Assembly (NCBI RefSeq): GCF_947387515.1 | Contig: NZ_CANDOB010000004.1 | Coordinates: 1 to 64,000 of the forward strand | DNA from: Alkalihalobacillus sp. CinArs1 | Lineage (GTDB): Bacteria; Bacillota; Bacilli; Bacillales; Guptibacillaceae | Reading direction: 5' to 3' | DNA length: 64,000 nucleotides | Shown here: one piece after another, positions 51,369 through 59,518 of the stretch | How the letters are laid out: each line of letters begins with the position of its first letter | How positions within the stretch are numbered: position 1 is the stretch's first letter | The notes under the pieces: model-generated | What the model was told of the DNA's origin: nothing | Database searches by the model: none | What the model saw: the letters and a program-made list of their open reading frames with translations, nothing else | Made by a program: the position numbers and the translations under genes

Positions 51369-51650
51369 GTGAGAAAAGGAATTCTTGTCATACTTGGTGT
51401 CTTATTTATTATTAGTATTCTACAGCTTACAGAGATCTTTTCTGCGGTTACAGCGTTTGCTTCAGGTTTACCTTGGTGGGTTTATTTCGTTTTAGCAGGG
51501 ATCATCTACAGCGGGTATAAATCAATGACATTAACTGTCGAAGATCGAAAAGTCGACCAGATCCACATTGAAGAGGAAGGAAAGGTATATGTGAAGCGGA
51601 TGGAAGATGAGAGGGAGAGAAGAAAAAAAGCTCGTGTGAGCGGACAATGA
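51369..51650 (+). CDS. yhaL: Sporulation protein YhaL
   Basis: A 93-residue protein with a short N-terminal helix (GILVILGVLFIISILQ), a second helix around residues 35-50 and a charged tail with the family-like KVYVKRMEDERERRK. It lies between yhaM and prsA as in B. subtilis, where YhaL (70 aa) is a sporulation protein without an assigned mechanism. GTG start at 51369 with AAGGGGAGGGG upstream. It is longer than YhaL by an extra N-terminal helix. No separate promoter is evident. Confidence 0.78.
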   Translation: MRKGILVILGVLFIISILQLTEIFSAVTAFASGLPWWVYFVLAGIIYSGYKSMTLTVEDRKVDQIHIEEEGKVYVKRMEDERERRKKARVSGQ

Positions 51651-51655
51651 ACAAA

Positions 51656-51691
51656 TAAAGCCGAGAGGGAGCGTTCCCTCTCGGCTTTTAT
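51656..51691. terminator. Bidirectional terminator (yhaL / prsA)
   Basis: AAAGCCGAGAGGGA / TCCCTCTCGGCTTT between convergent genes. Confidence 0.93.
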
Positions 51692-51692
51692 G

Positions 51693-52589
51693 CTATTCAG
51701 CACTTTCTTCATTTGCTTCTGGCTCTTGCTCTTTTTCTTTAAAAAGATCTTTAAACTGATCGTCTTTAACTTTGATATCAGATTCTTTAATCAGTTCGTC
51801 GATTACAGTTGGAACGTCTTTTGCGTTCTGCTGTAGATATTGCTCTTTAACTTCATCTTTAGACTCTTCAAAAGGTTTGACTGTTTTGCTTTTTAGCTTG
51901 ATGATGTGATAGCCAAACTGTGATTGAACGATGTCACTGACTTCTCCTTCTTTAAGAGCGAATGCAGCTTCTTCGAATTCTGCAACCATGTCACCCTTCT
52001 TAAAGATTCCAAGATCACCGCCATTTTGGGCAGATCCATCTTTAGAATACTCTTTCGCAAGTTCTGCGAAGTCTCCACCGTCATTTAACTTTTCTTTCAC
52101 TTCTTTTGCTGTTTCTTCATCGTCAACTAGAATATGACTTGCTTCTAGCTCTGTGAATAGATTTTGATTTTCTTCATAGAACGTTTTAAGCTTCTCATCA
52201 GATACATCTACGCCTTCAGTAGCTGCTTTTTGAGCAAGAAGTTGTTTACGTACATCAACTTTAAACTGATCTAAATCCTTATAGCCATTAGCTTGTAGTG
52301 CTTGCTCTAACTGCTCATCGGATTCGAAATTTTCCTTAATCTTATCAAGCTCAGCTTGAACTTCTTTATCTGAAACATCATATTTATCTTCAAGGATTTT
52401 TGTTTGAACAAGGTCGCTAAGTACAGTTTCACCAGCCTGATCTTTCATAGCCTGATAAAATTCTTCTTTCGTTATGTTACCGGCATTTGTTTCTACTACT
52501 ACTTCTGAATCATCACCTGAATCATTGCTGCATGCTGATATAGCAAGCATTGTGATGAAAGCAGTGAGTATAATGAACGTTTTTTTCAT
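51693..52589 (-). CDS. prsA: PrsA, extracytoplasmic foldase lipoprotein
   Basis: A 298-residue lipoprotein that helps secreted proteins fold after translocation. The signal peptide ends in the lipobox LAISAC (Cys at about residue 20), and the parvulin peptidyl-prolyl isomerase domain lies at about 130-225 (ASHILVDDEETAKEVKEKL, FAELAKEYSKDGSAQNGGDLG, SQFGYHIIKLKSK). Flanking helical chaperone domains and an acidic C-terminus (EKEQEPEANEESAE) complete it. AGGAG lies 10 nt before the ATG at 52589; a TTG one codon earlier is also possible. A CssRS system 4 kb away may control it, but no shared site is visible. Confidence 0.97.
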   Translation of the reverse strand: MKKTFIILTAFITMLAISACSNDSGDDSEVVVETNAGNITKEEFYQAMKDQAGETVLSDLVQTKILEDKYDVSDKEVQAELDKIKENFESDEQLEQALQANGYKDLDQFKVDVRKQLLAQKAATEGVDVSDEKLKTFYEENQNLFTELEASHILVDDEETAKEVKEKLNDGGDFAELAKEYSKDGSAQNGGDLGIFKKGDMVAEFEEAAFALKEGEVSDIVQSQFGYHIIKLKSKTVKPFEESKDEVKEQYLQQNAKDVPTVIDELIKESDIKVKDDQFKDLFKEKEQEPEANEESAE

Positions 52590-52612
52590 CAAGCATACAC
52601 TCCTAAGCGTTA

Positions 52613-52624
52613 GTTAAATTTAAC
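52613..52624. promoter_or_regulatory. 12-bp perfect palindrome in the prsA leader
   Basis: GTTAAATTTAAC, 24 nt before the prsA start. It could be a repressor site or an mRNA feature. Confidence 0.3.
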
Positions 52625-52644
52625 ATTTTTGTGTCACAATTAAT

Positions 52645-52653
52645 ACTATAGCA
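52645..52653 (-). promoter_or_regulatory. Extended -10 promoter of prsA
   Basis: TG-C-TATAGT on the minus strand. An inverted repeat ACAATT ... AATTGT (52636-52661) brackets it. Confidence 0.5.
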
Positions 52654-52732
52654 CAAATTGTACGATGAAGTTAAATTGCGTGAGAAATATGAGAGAATTT
52701 ACATATTACAATGAAAGCGAAATCATTCAGTA

Positions 52733-52761
52733 TAATAAAAAAGATAGGGCATAAGCCCCAT
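52733..52761 (-). terminator. Terminator of the 62-aa membrane protein gene
   Basis: GGGC ttat GCCC core (extended by GAT/ATC) followed, on the minus strand, by TTTTTTA. Confidence 0.55.
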
Positions 52762-52774
52762 CAAATTTGCTTTA

Positions 52775-52963
52775 TTATGTGAAGAGAATTTCAACATAGG
52801 ATGAAATAAGCAGAATAGTGATCAAAACATTGATCGTTCGAAAGACGTTAGGCTGCTTTTCCTCTGGAATATTCTTCTTCGTGCACAATGCATTTGTCAT
52901 TGAGTTAAATGCAAGCAAGATCATTGTAGCGAACAGGATGAAAATCAACCCTATAATTGTCAT
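52775..52963 (-). CDS. Small membrane protein (62 aa)
   Basis: A 62-residue protein with two membrane helices (MTIIGLIFILFATMILLAF and TINVLITILLISSYVEILF) and a charged loop TKKNIPEEKQPN. The GGGAGG site is 7 nt before the ATG. It resembles no family I can name. It is co-directional with prsA but is separated from it by a terminator and the prsA promoter. Function unknown. Confidence 0.7.
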   Translation of the reverse strand: MTIIGLIFILFATMILLAFNSMTNALCTKKNIPEEKQPNVFRTINVLITILLISSYVEILFT

Positions 52964-53078
52964 TTGAAAACCTCCCAGAGTCCAATTCGATAATGCGAAG
53001 AAATGTATAACAGTATTTCCTTAAGCTGTCTATTCGTAGTATGATGAAAAAGATTCGTCCCACAAGGAGATGGTTAGA

Positions 53079-53675
53079 ATGTTAAAGAACAAATGGCGGA
53101 CCGCTTTTATTGCACTTGCTTCTGTAGTCTTGATCGTAATAGTGGTTTTAATTGGGTCCTATCACTATTATTTCCCTGAAAGCGAGTTTGCTAGAATCCC
53201 AGATCAGACTTCAGAAGAAGAGTCCTTTGAAACGACTTTTTCTATTCAGATGAAGAAAGACCAACTAAATGAAATCATCAATAACGAGCTAGAAAAGTAT
53301 AGTGAAAAGCAAGAAAATCTTGGGTACAGTGTGAACCTAAATGAGCTTGCAACTTTTCAAGGCTATCTTACGATTTTTGATCGGAAAGTCGATTTCTTTC
53401 TTAAATTTGAACCTCAAGTCCAACCAAATGGCGATCTCTTATTAAAAGAAAAGGCTTTTCAAATTGGAATTCTTGAGCTGCCGAGTGACAAAGTACTTTC
53501 GTTTATAAAAAAACAGGCATCGTTACCGCCTGAAATTACGATTGATGCCGACGAAGGAACAATCTATATGGCTGTTAGCGATCTAGAGTTAAAGAATGGT
53601 ATGAAATTAAGAGCTCAATCATTTGATCTACCGAATGATCAAATTATTTTTGATGCTTACTATCCAATTAACTAG
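53079..53675 (+). CDS. YpmS-like membrane-anchored protein (DUF2140)
   Basis: A 198-residue protein with one N-terminal membrane helix (TAFIALASVVLIVIVVLIG) and an extracytoplasmic domain of about 165 residues matching the YpmS/DUF2140 family (repeats with 'TFSIQMKKDQLNEIINNELEK' and ILELPSDKVLSFIKKQASLPPEI). The function is unknown; the fold may be lipid-binding. AAGGAGAT lies 8 nt before the ATG at 53079; the ATG at 53070 sits inside that site. Confidence 0.85.
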   Translation: MLKNKWRTAFIALASVVLIVIVVLIGSYHYYFPESEFARIPDQTSEEESFETTFSIQMKKDQLNEIINNELEKYSEKQENLGYSVNLNELATFQGYLTIFDRKVDFFLKFEPQVQPNGDLLLKEKAFQIGILELPSDKVLSFIKKQASLPPEITIDADEGTIYMAVSDLELKNGMKLRAQSFDLPNDQIIFDAYYPIN

Positions 53676-53748
53676 ATCTGTGCTCTATTGTTATTATGAA
53701 GGAAGTCTTATAAGAATTCAATACTGCCGGCTTTTTGCTAGATGTAAA

Positions 53749-53787
53749 AGAACAGAGCGCTTAACGAGAGCGCTCTGTTTAATTTCT
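53749..53787. terminator. Terminator between the YpmS-like gene and the DUF3267 gene
   Basis: AACAGAGCGCT / AGCGCTCTGTT with a CTTTT run on the minus strand and TTTAATTT on the plus strand. Confidence 0.75.
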
Positions 53788-53797
53788 AATATGAGAA

Positions 53798-54343
53798 TCA
53801 AGATGCTCTCTTGATCAAAATGTGAAACCCTTCGCTTCGATCTTCTACAAAAGCATGTCTTGGAGCTTTTATTACTTGTGAAGCATAGAGAAAATCGCTA
53901 AAGCTAAAACCGAGATTGATAGCAGCGAGTATTGAGAAAAACGATACATATTGAGGCATCGCGATCGAACATGCAGTCGCACCAGCTGTGATAATAACGG
54001 CTGGGCTTAAAGAAGCGATCAAATAAAGATTACGAGAAATCGGATTACATGTTTCGCAATGCATCTTCGGAACGATTGCTAACCCCTTTTCTAATCGCAT
54101 CGTCGCCTTCATCCCAGCAAATGTTAAAGGAAGCCAGTGTAGAAGCTTATGAATAGGGAAAAGAATTGCCAACGACCCTAGAAAAGGAAGAATCGGCACA
54201 ATCGCGTGTTCTGTATTAGGATAGAACATACTGAACGTAAGGTAAAAAGCAATGAAGTAGAGTAGTGTTAATAGAGTAGAGAAAATCGTAAGTCGGTGTA
54301 CTCCGAATTCGCGATTTAAATAGATTGATTTCCAGCAATTCAT
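53798..54343 (-). CDS. DUF3267-type membrane protein
   Basis: A 181-residue protein with about four helices. The second has LAILFPIHKLLHWLP, where two His are spaced H-x4-H. In DUF3267 relatives this position often reads HExxH and has been compared with membrane metalloproteases. Here the HExxH Glu is Lys, so a zinc protease site is doubtful. The CETCNPISRNLYLIASLSPAVI region is family-like. The ATG at 54343 follows AGGTGAT; the upstream GTG at 54352 is part of that site. It is divergent from yhaI. Confidence 0.72.
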   Translation of the reverse strand: MNCWKSIYLNREFGVHRLTIFSTLLTLLYFIAFYLTFSMFYPNTEHAIVPILPFLGSLAILFPIHKLLHWLPLTFAGMKATMRLEKGLAIVPKMHCETCNPISRNLYLIASLSPAVIITAGATACSIAMPQYVSFFSILAAINLGFSFSDFLYASQVIKAPRHAFVEDRSEGFHILIKRAS

Positions 54344-54504
54344 AAGGATCACCTGCTTCCGTCTAAGATGTTAATTATGTTGAATACTCGTATACTGTAC
54401 AGCGATTTTCTGAAGAAATCAATACGTTTTTTAGAATTGAAATATGTCAAAAAATTTTAGACAAAATACTCGTTTTTTCGCATTGGTTTGAATTGGAAAA
54501 GACG

Positions 54505-54533
54505 TTTTCATTCCTACCCCAGTCCGTTAAAAT
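54505..54533 (+). promoter_or_regulatory. Sigma-A promoter candidate of yhaI
   Basis: TTTTCA (54505-54510), a 17-bp spacer and TAAAAT (54528-54533), 40 nt before the ATG. Confidence 0.4.
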
Positions 54534-54572
54534 ATAAGTACAATTGATCGCAGAGTGAGGAGTTATTTTTGA

Positions 54573-54920
54573 ATGGAATCTATTGAAGCACGACTAGACA
54601 AAATAGAGTATCATAATCGTTTACTTGCTAGGATGTACGAAGAGGAAGGAAAGTATCCTTTCTATACTCTTGTAATCGAGCATGGCCTTACGGAAGAAGA
54701 AGTGAAGGGCGTTTTTTCGCTTTGTGAAGAAATCCAACAAAAAATGCATGAGCAGATGGAAGAGGGGCTTCTTAGCCGAACTTCGTTGCTCACACATTTT
54801 GTCGGAATGTTAGATATGAAATTAAAACCGATCCCTACGATAAAAGCGATACAGACTCAAGAAGAGAAGTATGAAAACTTAATGACTGAACTTCTCTCAG
54901 CGTCTCCAAACTATCAATAA
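54573..54920 (+). CDS. yhaI: YhaI (DUF1878)
   Basis: A 115-residue helical cytosolic protein of the DUF1878 family (B. subtilis YhaI, 113 aa). It opens with a charged amphipathic helix ([23 protein letters not shown]) and has a helix-loop [22 protein letters not shown]. The function is unknown. The ATG at 54573 is preceded by GAGGAGTT. Its last 7 nt overlap the 3' end of hpr on the other strand, so transcripts of the two genes are antisense at the ends; no terminator separates them. Confidence 0.9.
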   Translation: MESIEARLDKIEYHNRLLARMYEEEGKYPFYTLVIEHGLTEEEVKGVFSLCEEIQQKMHEQMEEGLLSRTSLLTHFVGMLDMKLKPIPTIKAIQTQEEKYENLMTELLSASPNYQ

Positions 54921-55477
54921 ATCTTTTCTTCATTTACGAATTTCTCTTCTTCGGAGAATTCTTCTTCTAACTTCGTAAATGATTTCTGGAATATTTCCAA
55001 GAAGTCATCACCATAAAGGCCTTTTATTACGCTCATCATTTCATTGAATTCCGGAAACTTACCATACAGGTCTCTTAGTGGCATCGATGCTTTTAGAACA
55101 CTATCTCTGTTTGGGGAGTAATGTTTCCAAGTTTGTTTCAGGAGTCTCTCTCCTTCATCTGTTAGCTGTACATATGTATTCCGTTTGTCATTCTCTTTTT
55201 TGGAGAAGGTAAGAAGGGAACGTGATTCAAGCTTTTTCGAGAAGTTAAAAGCTGTTGAGACATGCATGACACCGAACTTGGCGATATCGGAAATCGAAGA
55301 GCCATCAAGGTGATATGCGATCGATAAGATATGGTGCTCATTAATATTTAAATCAAAGGGTTTTAACCATTCCTGCCAATCTCGTTCAACCGATTTCCAA
55401 AGCGCCTTGCTTAATTGACCGATTCGGTGGCTGAAAATCATAGCTTCTTGGATAGATATACCCTGACTATCTTTCAT
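54914..55477 (-). CDS. hpr: Hpr/ScoC, MarR-family repressor of exoprotease genes
   Basis: A 187-residue MarR-family winged-helix protein. It represses alkaline and neutral protease and sporulation genes in B. subtilis. The HTH includes [32 protein letters not shown], and the wing [21 protein letters not shown], and the N-terminal [20 protein letters not shown] is family-typical. The start is the ATG at 55477 (AAGGAGG at 7 nt). In B. subtilis it also lies next to yhaI and yhaH. It ends inside yhaI without a terminator. Confidence 0.93.
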   Translation of the reverse strand: MKDSQGISIQEAMIFSHRIGQLSKALWKSVERDWQEWLKPFDLNINEHHILSIAYHLDGSSISDIAKFGVMHVSTAFNFSKKLESRSLLTFSKKENDKRNTYVQLTDEGERLLKQTWKHYSPNRDSVLKASMPLRDLYGKFPEFNEMMSVIKGLYGDDFLEIFQKSFTKLEEEFSEEEKFVNEEKIY

Positions 55478-55542
55478 ATTTGCCTCCTTAACAATTCCCA
55501 ACCTTATTGGGAAATCTATATTAGAATACTGTTCTCACGTTG

Positions 55543-55573
55543 TAAAAAAACCGGCTATTTTGGAGCCGGTTTG
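55543..55573 (-). terminator. Terminator of yhaH
   Basis: AACCGGCT / AGCCGGTT hairpin read on minus followed by seven T. Confidence 0.85.
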
Positions 55574-55923
55574 TTAACTTCACTTTTAACTGTTTCGATA
55601 GACTGCTGCATTTCTTCAATGTCTTCCTTCAGACGAGTAAGGTTCGGTTCAATATCTTCTTGGAATGAAGAGATCGAACGTTTTAAGTCTGAAGTAACTT
55701 CGATTATGATTTGTTTCCCTTCAGAAGAAAGCTGCTTGACTTGGGTTGTTAGTTCATTTAAATCTTCCTTCAATCTTGTAAAGCTTTCCTTTATCTCATC
55801 ACTTTTATTCTTAGCGTCAGTAATCATTTCCTTCCCTGACTTCGGGGTCGTCAATAGAACTGAAGCGGCGGAAATCACTCCACCTAATAAAAATCCTGTC
55901 GCTAGCGCTTTTGTTTTTCCCAT
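55555..55923 (-). CDS. yhaH: YtxH-domain protein YhaH
   Basis: A 122-residue protein with an N-terminal YtxH domain (GKTKALATGFLLGGVISAASVLLTTPKSGKE: a short Gly/Ala-rich helix and the Pro-Lys-Ser-Gly-Lys motif), then a long charged coiled-coil (residues about 30-115). YtxH proteins are general-stress or membrane-associated proteins. GGAAAGGATG stands about 10 nt before the ATG at 55923. It ends just after its own terminator stem begins (the last codons lie in the stem). Confidence 0.88.
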   Translation of the reverse strand: MGKTKALATGFLLGGVISAASVLLTTPKSGKEMITDAKNKSDEIKESFTRLKEDLNELTTQVKQLSSEGKQIIIEVTSDLKRSISSFQEDIEPNLTRLKEDIEEMQQSIETVKSEVNKPAPK

Positions 55924-56085
55924 GATGCTTTCATCCTTTCCTGACAATCCTCTGCTTCTATGACTGTAGTTCTCCAAACACTCTTGAATTCCTTCTTTTT
56001 TTATCACTCTCATCACGGTCATCAAATGATTCAAGTGTACATATATCTTTTAGTAAGACACGAAGGGTAGATAGGAGGCATAAGT

Positions 56086-56283
56086 ATGGCTGGGTTTATC
56101 TTTGCTCTTATTACAGTAGGATGTCTACTATTATTGGCAACTGTGAATCGCTTGTTGATGGTTCGAAAATATTCGTTTTATACGGAACAAATAATACAAA
56201 AGAAACGAAACGCATTTCTGTTTGGGACGTTCGCAATCTTTTTTCTCCTACTAGGTGTTTCGATGGCATTTTTAGTTTTATAG
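56086..56283 (+). CDS. Small membrane protein (65 aa)
   Basis: A 65-residue protein with two helices (AGFIFALITVGCLLLLATVNRLL and NAFLFGTFAIFFLLLGVSMAFLVL) joined by a basic loop (VRKYSFYTEQIIQKKR). TAGGAGG lies 8 nt before the ATG. Not recognised. No terminator follows before the YkvA-type gene. Confidence 0.72.
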   Translation: MAGFIFALITVGCLLLLATVNRLLMVRKYSFYTEQIIQKKRNAFLFGTFAIFFLLLGVSMAFLVL

Positions 56284-56396
56284 TAGGCCCTTCTTTATTT
56301 TTCCCATATAACGTGATTGACAAACCCAATGGGATAGGTTAGAAATACGCTCATTTGAGGTATCCTATAGATAGAAGGACGCAAAGGAGCGTGTGT

Positions 56397-56798
56397 ATGA
56401 TGAATAGAATGGTGAAAAGTGTATTTAAGAGGATGACAAAAAAAGCTGTTAGTGTTGTGAAGGACAAAGATCGTTTAAATGAAGTTTCCCTCGAATCTCT
56501 GAAGAAAGGTGCTCTTTATAAAGGAAGAAAGGGCATGAGCGATATGTGGGTCGATGTTAAAACTTTCTCAAGGTTGGTACAAGAAGTGAGGAAAGGGGAG
56601 TATAAAGATATTTCTCGAAAATCCGTGGTCATGATCGTAGGCGGGCTATTGTATTTCATAAGTCCAATCGACGCTGTCCCGGATTTGCTTGCAGGGGTAG
56701 GCCTTTTAGATGATGTTGCAGTCATCGGGTTTGTAGCTAGTCAACTGAGACAAGAACTAGAGAAGTTTCGTGAATGGGAAACGGGAGTGAAAATTTAA
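56397..56798 (+). CDS. YkvA-family protein (DUF1232)
   Basis: A 133-residue protein of the DUF1232 family. The hallmark is the hydrophobic stretch GGLLYFISPIDAVPDLLAGVGLLDDVAVIGFVASQL near residue 80-115. N-terminal 70 residues are basic and helical. Function unknown. The ATG at 56397 follows AAAGGAG; the earlier in-frame ATG at 56355 has none. Confidence 0.88.
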   Translation: MMNRMVKSVFKRMTKKAVSVVKDKDRLNEVSLESLKKGALYKGRKGMSDMWVDVKTFSRLVQEVRKGEYKDISRKSVVMIVGGLLYFISPIDAVPDLLAGVGLLDDVAVIGFVASQLRQELEKFREWETGVKI

Positions 56799-56837
56799 TG
56801 AATAGATGGAGAGGGAGACGGATCGTCCCCTCTTTTC

Positions 56838-57074
56838 TTATGGTCTCGAATAGCGATTCCAAAAACGCAATATCCAGGAGAATGGGAAGGGGAGGCGGTA
56901 TCCGGCTTTTTCTAATTGTCTTAAAAGATTGATGAACGCGCCACCTATGCGTCTATTCTGTTTTAATTTTTCTTCATCCCCTCTAACAGTAATGCGATAT
57001 CCGTTAGAGAGGCCTTCTATTTTTACTTCTGAATCCCCAACTTTTTCAGTCGTTTCTTTCATAACGTCGCTCAT
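56838..57074 (-). CDS. Small protein coupled to a UbiB-type kinase
   Basis: A 78-residue protein of unknown family. Residues 15-35 look like a beta hairpin (DSEVKIEGLSNGYRITV) and the second half is basic and amphipathic (EKLKQNRRIGGAFINLLRQ, then PFPFSWILRFWNRYSRP). Its ATG overlaps the TGA of the kinase (ATGA). The basic/aromatic C-terminus could bind the membrane surface beside the kinase (inference). Confidence 0.75.
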   Translation of the reverse strand: MSDVMKETTEKVGDSEVKIEGLSNGYRITVRGDEEKLKQNRRIGGAFINLLRQLEKAGYRLPFPFSWILRFWNRYSRP

Positions 57075-58750
57075 TTAGGACCCTCCTTTTTTAACCAGAC
57101 ACGTTTCTCTAATGTACTCGTTATGATGATAAGAAATAAACTCATCCCACCGGTGATTGAGCTTGCAAGCTGTAGATTATCAAGTTCAAGTGAAAAACTT
57201 ACAAATAGGGCGATTAAAGAAATGAGCAACGCGATAAAGCTATAATGCTTGTTCCAAAGCATACTTTTAGATTGAAATTCTCTTCGTTTAACTGATTCTT
57301 CCCATGTCCGGTGCTGATTTAACTCTTCAGAAAGTCGATCGAGAGGATTCTCTATCGAGGTTAGTTTTCCGTATAGCTTTCGAATCATTCTCGAAGGGTC
57401 GTATCGTTCATCAGAAGCTTCTTCTCGGTTGATCCACTCTTGAACGATAGGCTTTCCTTCTTCGATAAGATCGATCTTAGGGTCGAGTGTATAAAGGATG
57501 CCAATGATCGTTGAGATGGCGCGACCAAGGAAAGCAAATTCACTAGGAAGTTGGATGGGCTGCTTGTTCACAAGAGTCTGGACTTCTCGTAAGACTTGTT
57601 CTGCAGTATCCTCATCGATCATCGTTAAATCTTGTTCGATAAATAAGGTCACGAGGGTTTTGATCGCTTTCTCAATTTGTTTCTTGTCAGAGTCAGGAAG
57701 GAGAAAGCGTAGCTCATCAAGCGCTTCGGTTACGTCGTCATACTGACTCAGAACAACGCCGGTAATCAATTTTCGAATGCTAAGGGCATCGCGTGATTCA
57801 ATAAATCCAACCATACCAAAATCGATAAATACGATAGTGCCGTCCTGCTGAATAAGGATATTACCGGAGTGAGGATCAGCATGAAACTGACCTTCTTGTA
57901 ATAACTGCTCGAGAAATCCCTTTAGAAGTTTTCTAGCTAACTCCTTTCGATCGATGCCTTGCTCTTCTATATAAGAGATGTTCGTGACCCGAGCGCCTTC
58001 CATCCATTCCATCACGAGGACTTTTTTTGTTGACCATTCTGAGATGTAGTGAGGGATGCGATAATCTAGACTTTCTTTATATCGCTCCTGAAAATTAAGA
58101 CCATTTTTTAATTCCTTGTTAAAGTCGAGCTCATCTTCGATCACGTTTCGAATCTCATCATACAGCTTAGGAAGATCGAGCTGTTTACTGTATGACGTAA
58201 AGGTATCGATCATCCAGAAGACGATTTGAAGTGCTTTGAAGTCCGCTCTAATAATCTTACGTATATTGGGTCTTCTAATTTTGATAGCGACTTCTTCACC
58301 GCTTATTAAGTTTGCACGATACACTTGTCCGATAGAAGCTGAAGCGACTGGCCGTTCAGATATGTCCTTAATGACATCTTGGTAAGTAGAAGACCATTCT
58401 TCTTCTAAAATACGCTTTGCTTTGTTCCATGAAAAAGAAGGTACGCGATCCACAAGGTCTTCAATTTCCTCAAGAAAAACCTTAGGTAAAATATCAGCCC
58501 TCGTAGAAAGGAACTGACCGAGCTTTACGAGCAACCCCTCGAGTCGAATTGCTTTTTTCTTATATTCTTTTGCCTGCTTTTTTAAGAGCTTTTGCCAGCG
58601 TTCCTGATTCCAGGAATGTTTGCTTCTTCTACGAAACGTCTCGAGTTGAATGAAGAATTTAACGGACATAAAGACGATGACAACGATGCGATATAGAGAG
58701 TTAAACTTCAATTTTTTCACCTGATTCTTTAAACGTATAATGGTTAACAT
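57071..58750 (-). CDS. AarF/UbiB (ABC1)-family atypical kinase
   Basis: A 559-residue ABC1/ADCK/UbiB protein. Motifs in order: KLGQFLSTRADILP (KxGQ), VASASIGQVYRANLISGEEVAIKIRRP (Ala-rich loop and catalytic Lys), EDELDFNKELKNG, QFHADPHSGNILIQ and IDFGMVGFIE. At the C-terminus two membrane helices anchor it (HYSFIALLISLIALFVSFSLEL and ASSITGGMSLFLIIITSTL). Homologues act in isoprenoid quinone biosynthesis or lipid-related ATPase steps. In B. subtilis this locus has no such gene, so it is an insertion between yhaH and trpP. Confidence 0.9.
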   Translation of the reverse strand: MLTIIRLKNQVKKLKFNSLYRIVVIVFMSVKFFIQLETFRRRSKHSWNQERWQKLLKKQAKEYKKKAIRLEGLLVKLGQFLSTRADILPKVFLEEIEDLVDRVPSFSWNKAKRILEEEWSSTYQDVIKDISERPVASASIGQVYRANLISGEEVAIKIRRPNIRKIIRADFKALQIVFWMIDTFTSYSKQLDLPKLYDEIRNVIEDELDFNKELKNGLNFQERYKESLDYRIPHYISEWSTKKVLVMEWMEGARVTNISYIEEQGIDRKELARKLLKGFLEQLLQEGQFHADPHSGNILIQQDGTIVFIDFGMVGFIESRDALSIRKLITGVVLSQYDDVTEALDELRFLLPDSDKKQIEKAIKTLVTLFIEQDLTMIDEDTAEQVLREVQTLVNKQPIQLPSEFAFLGRAISTIIGILYTLDPKIDLIEEGKPIVQEWINREEASDERYDPSRMIRKLYGKLTSIENPLDRLSEELNQHRTWEESVKRREFQSKSMLWNKHYSFIALLISLIALFVSFSLELDNLQLASSITGGMSLFLIIITSTLEKRVWLKKEGPK

Positions 58751-58825
58751 AGCCTATTTACCCAAATTAGAAACAATTTAATAGTAAATTGGTGCACATA
58801 GAAGGGAGGAGTGTGTTACAAAGGC

Positions 58826-58863
58826 AAAAAAAATAGGCTGTCGAGAAAGCTCTCGACAGCCTG
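58826..58863 (-). terminator. Terminator of trpP
   Basis: AGGCTGTCGAGA / TCTCGACAGCCT, read on minus, followed by ATTTTTTTT. Confidence 0.92.
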
Positions 58864-58876
58864 CCGTTCGATCTAT

Positions 58877-59392
58877 TTAAAAGGCAAATGTTGTACGTTT
58901 TAAAATGGATTGTACGACTGGGTATATGAATACCATAGCGATCGTATTCACGACAGCCGTTGGGATGACAACTGTTAGGAATAGTCCTGTAAAAGCTGCG
59001 CCCCCAGGAAGTCCAGCGAAGACAAGCGCTGCACCTAAGAAGATCGCTCCACTAATCATCGTTCCGATTGCAGTTAATGCACCAGCTGTAACGAGTGAGT
59101 TGAATCGTCGGACAAGCAAGTAGAGTCCGAAGAATACAAAAGCTGTGATCGGTTTATCAATTACGTTGGCTAGTTGTCCACCAGGGAATGTCGTTGTTGC
59201 TGCTGAAATTACGCCAGTGGCCAAACCGAGCACTAGAACGCTTCTACGGTCTGGGAATAACAGGATTCCAAGGAACATCATTGTGAGCAGCATATCGTTC
59301 TTCATTCCAGAAATAAGTCCTGGAATTACTGCGTGTAGAATCGTCCCAATTCCAAGTAGTAAAGCCATCAATACCAAATTTTTTGTTTTCAT
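58877..59392 (-). CDS. trpP: Tryptophan transporter TrpP
   Basis: A 171-residue membrane protein with about five helices matching the TrpP (YhaG) family. The first helix begins MKTKNLVLMALLLGIGTILHAVIPG and contains conserved His and Pro; RSVLVLGLATGVISAATTTFPGGQ and the FAGLPGGAAFTGLF segment are family-typical. In B. subtilis its translation is blocked by the tryptophan-activated protein TRAP binding a row of GAG/UAG triplets over the ribosome site. A matching GAG row is present here (59393-59462). It lies downstream of serC on the same strand but should have its own promoter. Confidence 0.92.
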   Translation of the reverse strand: MKTKNLVLMALLLGIGTILHAVIPGLISGMKNDMLLTMMFLGILLFPDRRSVLVLGLATGVISAATTTFPGGQLANVIDKPITAFVFFGLYLLVRRFNSLVTAGALTAIGTMISGAIFLGAALVFAGLPGGAAFTGLFLTVVIPTAVVNTIAMVFIYPVVQSILKRTTFAF

Positions 59393-59462
59393 AAAGAAAC
59401 TCTCCTCTTCTCATCTCATTTCCGTCTCTTAGACGGTGGCTCTCTCCAGAAGTGCACTCGTT
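59393..59462 (-). promoter_or_regulatory. TRAP-like (GAG)n leader of trpP
   Basis: The trpP leader on the minus strand has eight GAG triplets within 70 nt. Four lie in the last 30 nt (GAG-at-GAG-aa-GAG-GAG) and overlap the ribosome site. A short hairpin CCGTCT/AGACGG (59422-59436) interrupts the row. Such NAG rows at 2-3 nt spacing are the TRAP target. The spacing is irregular in the upstream part, and no T-box element was found. Confidence 0.55.
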
Positions 59463-59518
59463 GCCTCCTGCGAAAGAACTAGTTTAATAGTAACAAACGA
59501 TTTGTCTCTTGAAAAGTA

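Noticed and set aside
53623-53814. 63-codon frame after the YpmS-like gene
   Set aside because: Overlaps the YpmS-like gene and the terminator; no ribosome site.
59393-59490. T-box riboswitch upstream of trpP
   Set aside because: No T-box sequence (AGGGTGGNACCGCG) and no specifier loop; the GAG triplet row explains the leader better.
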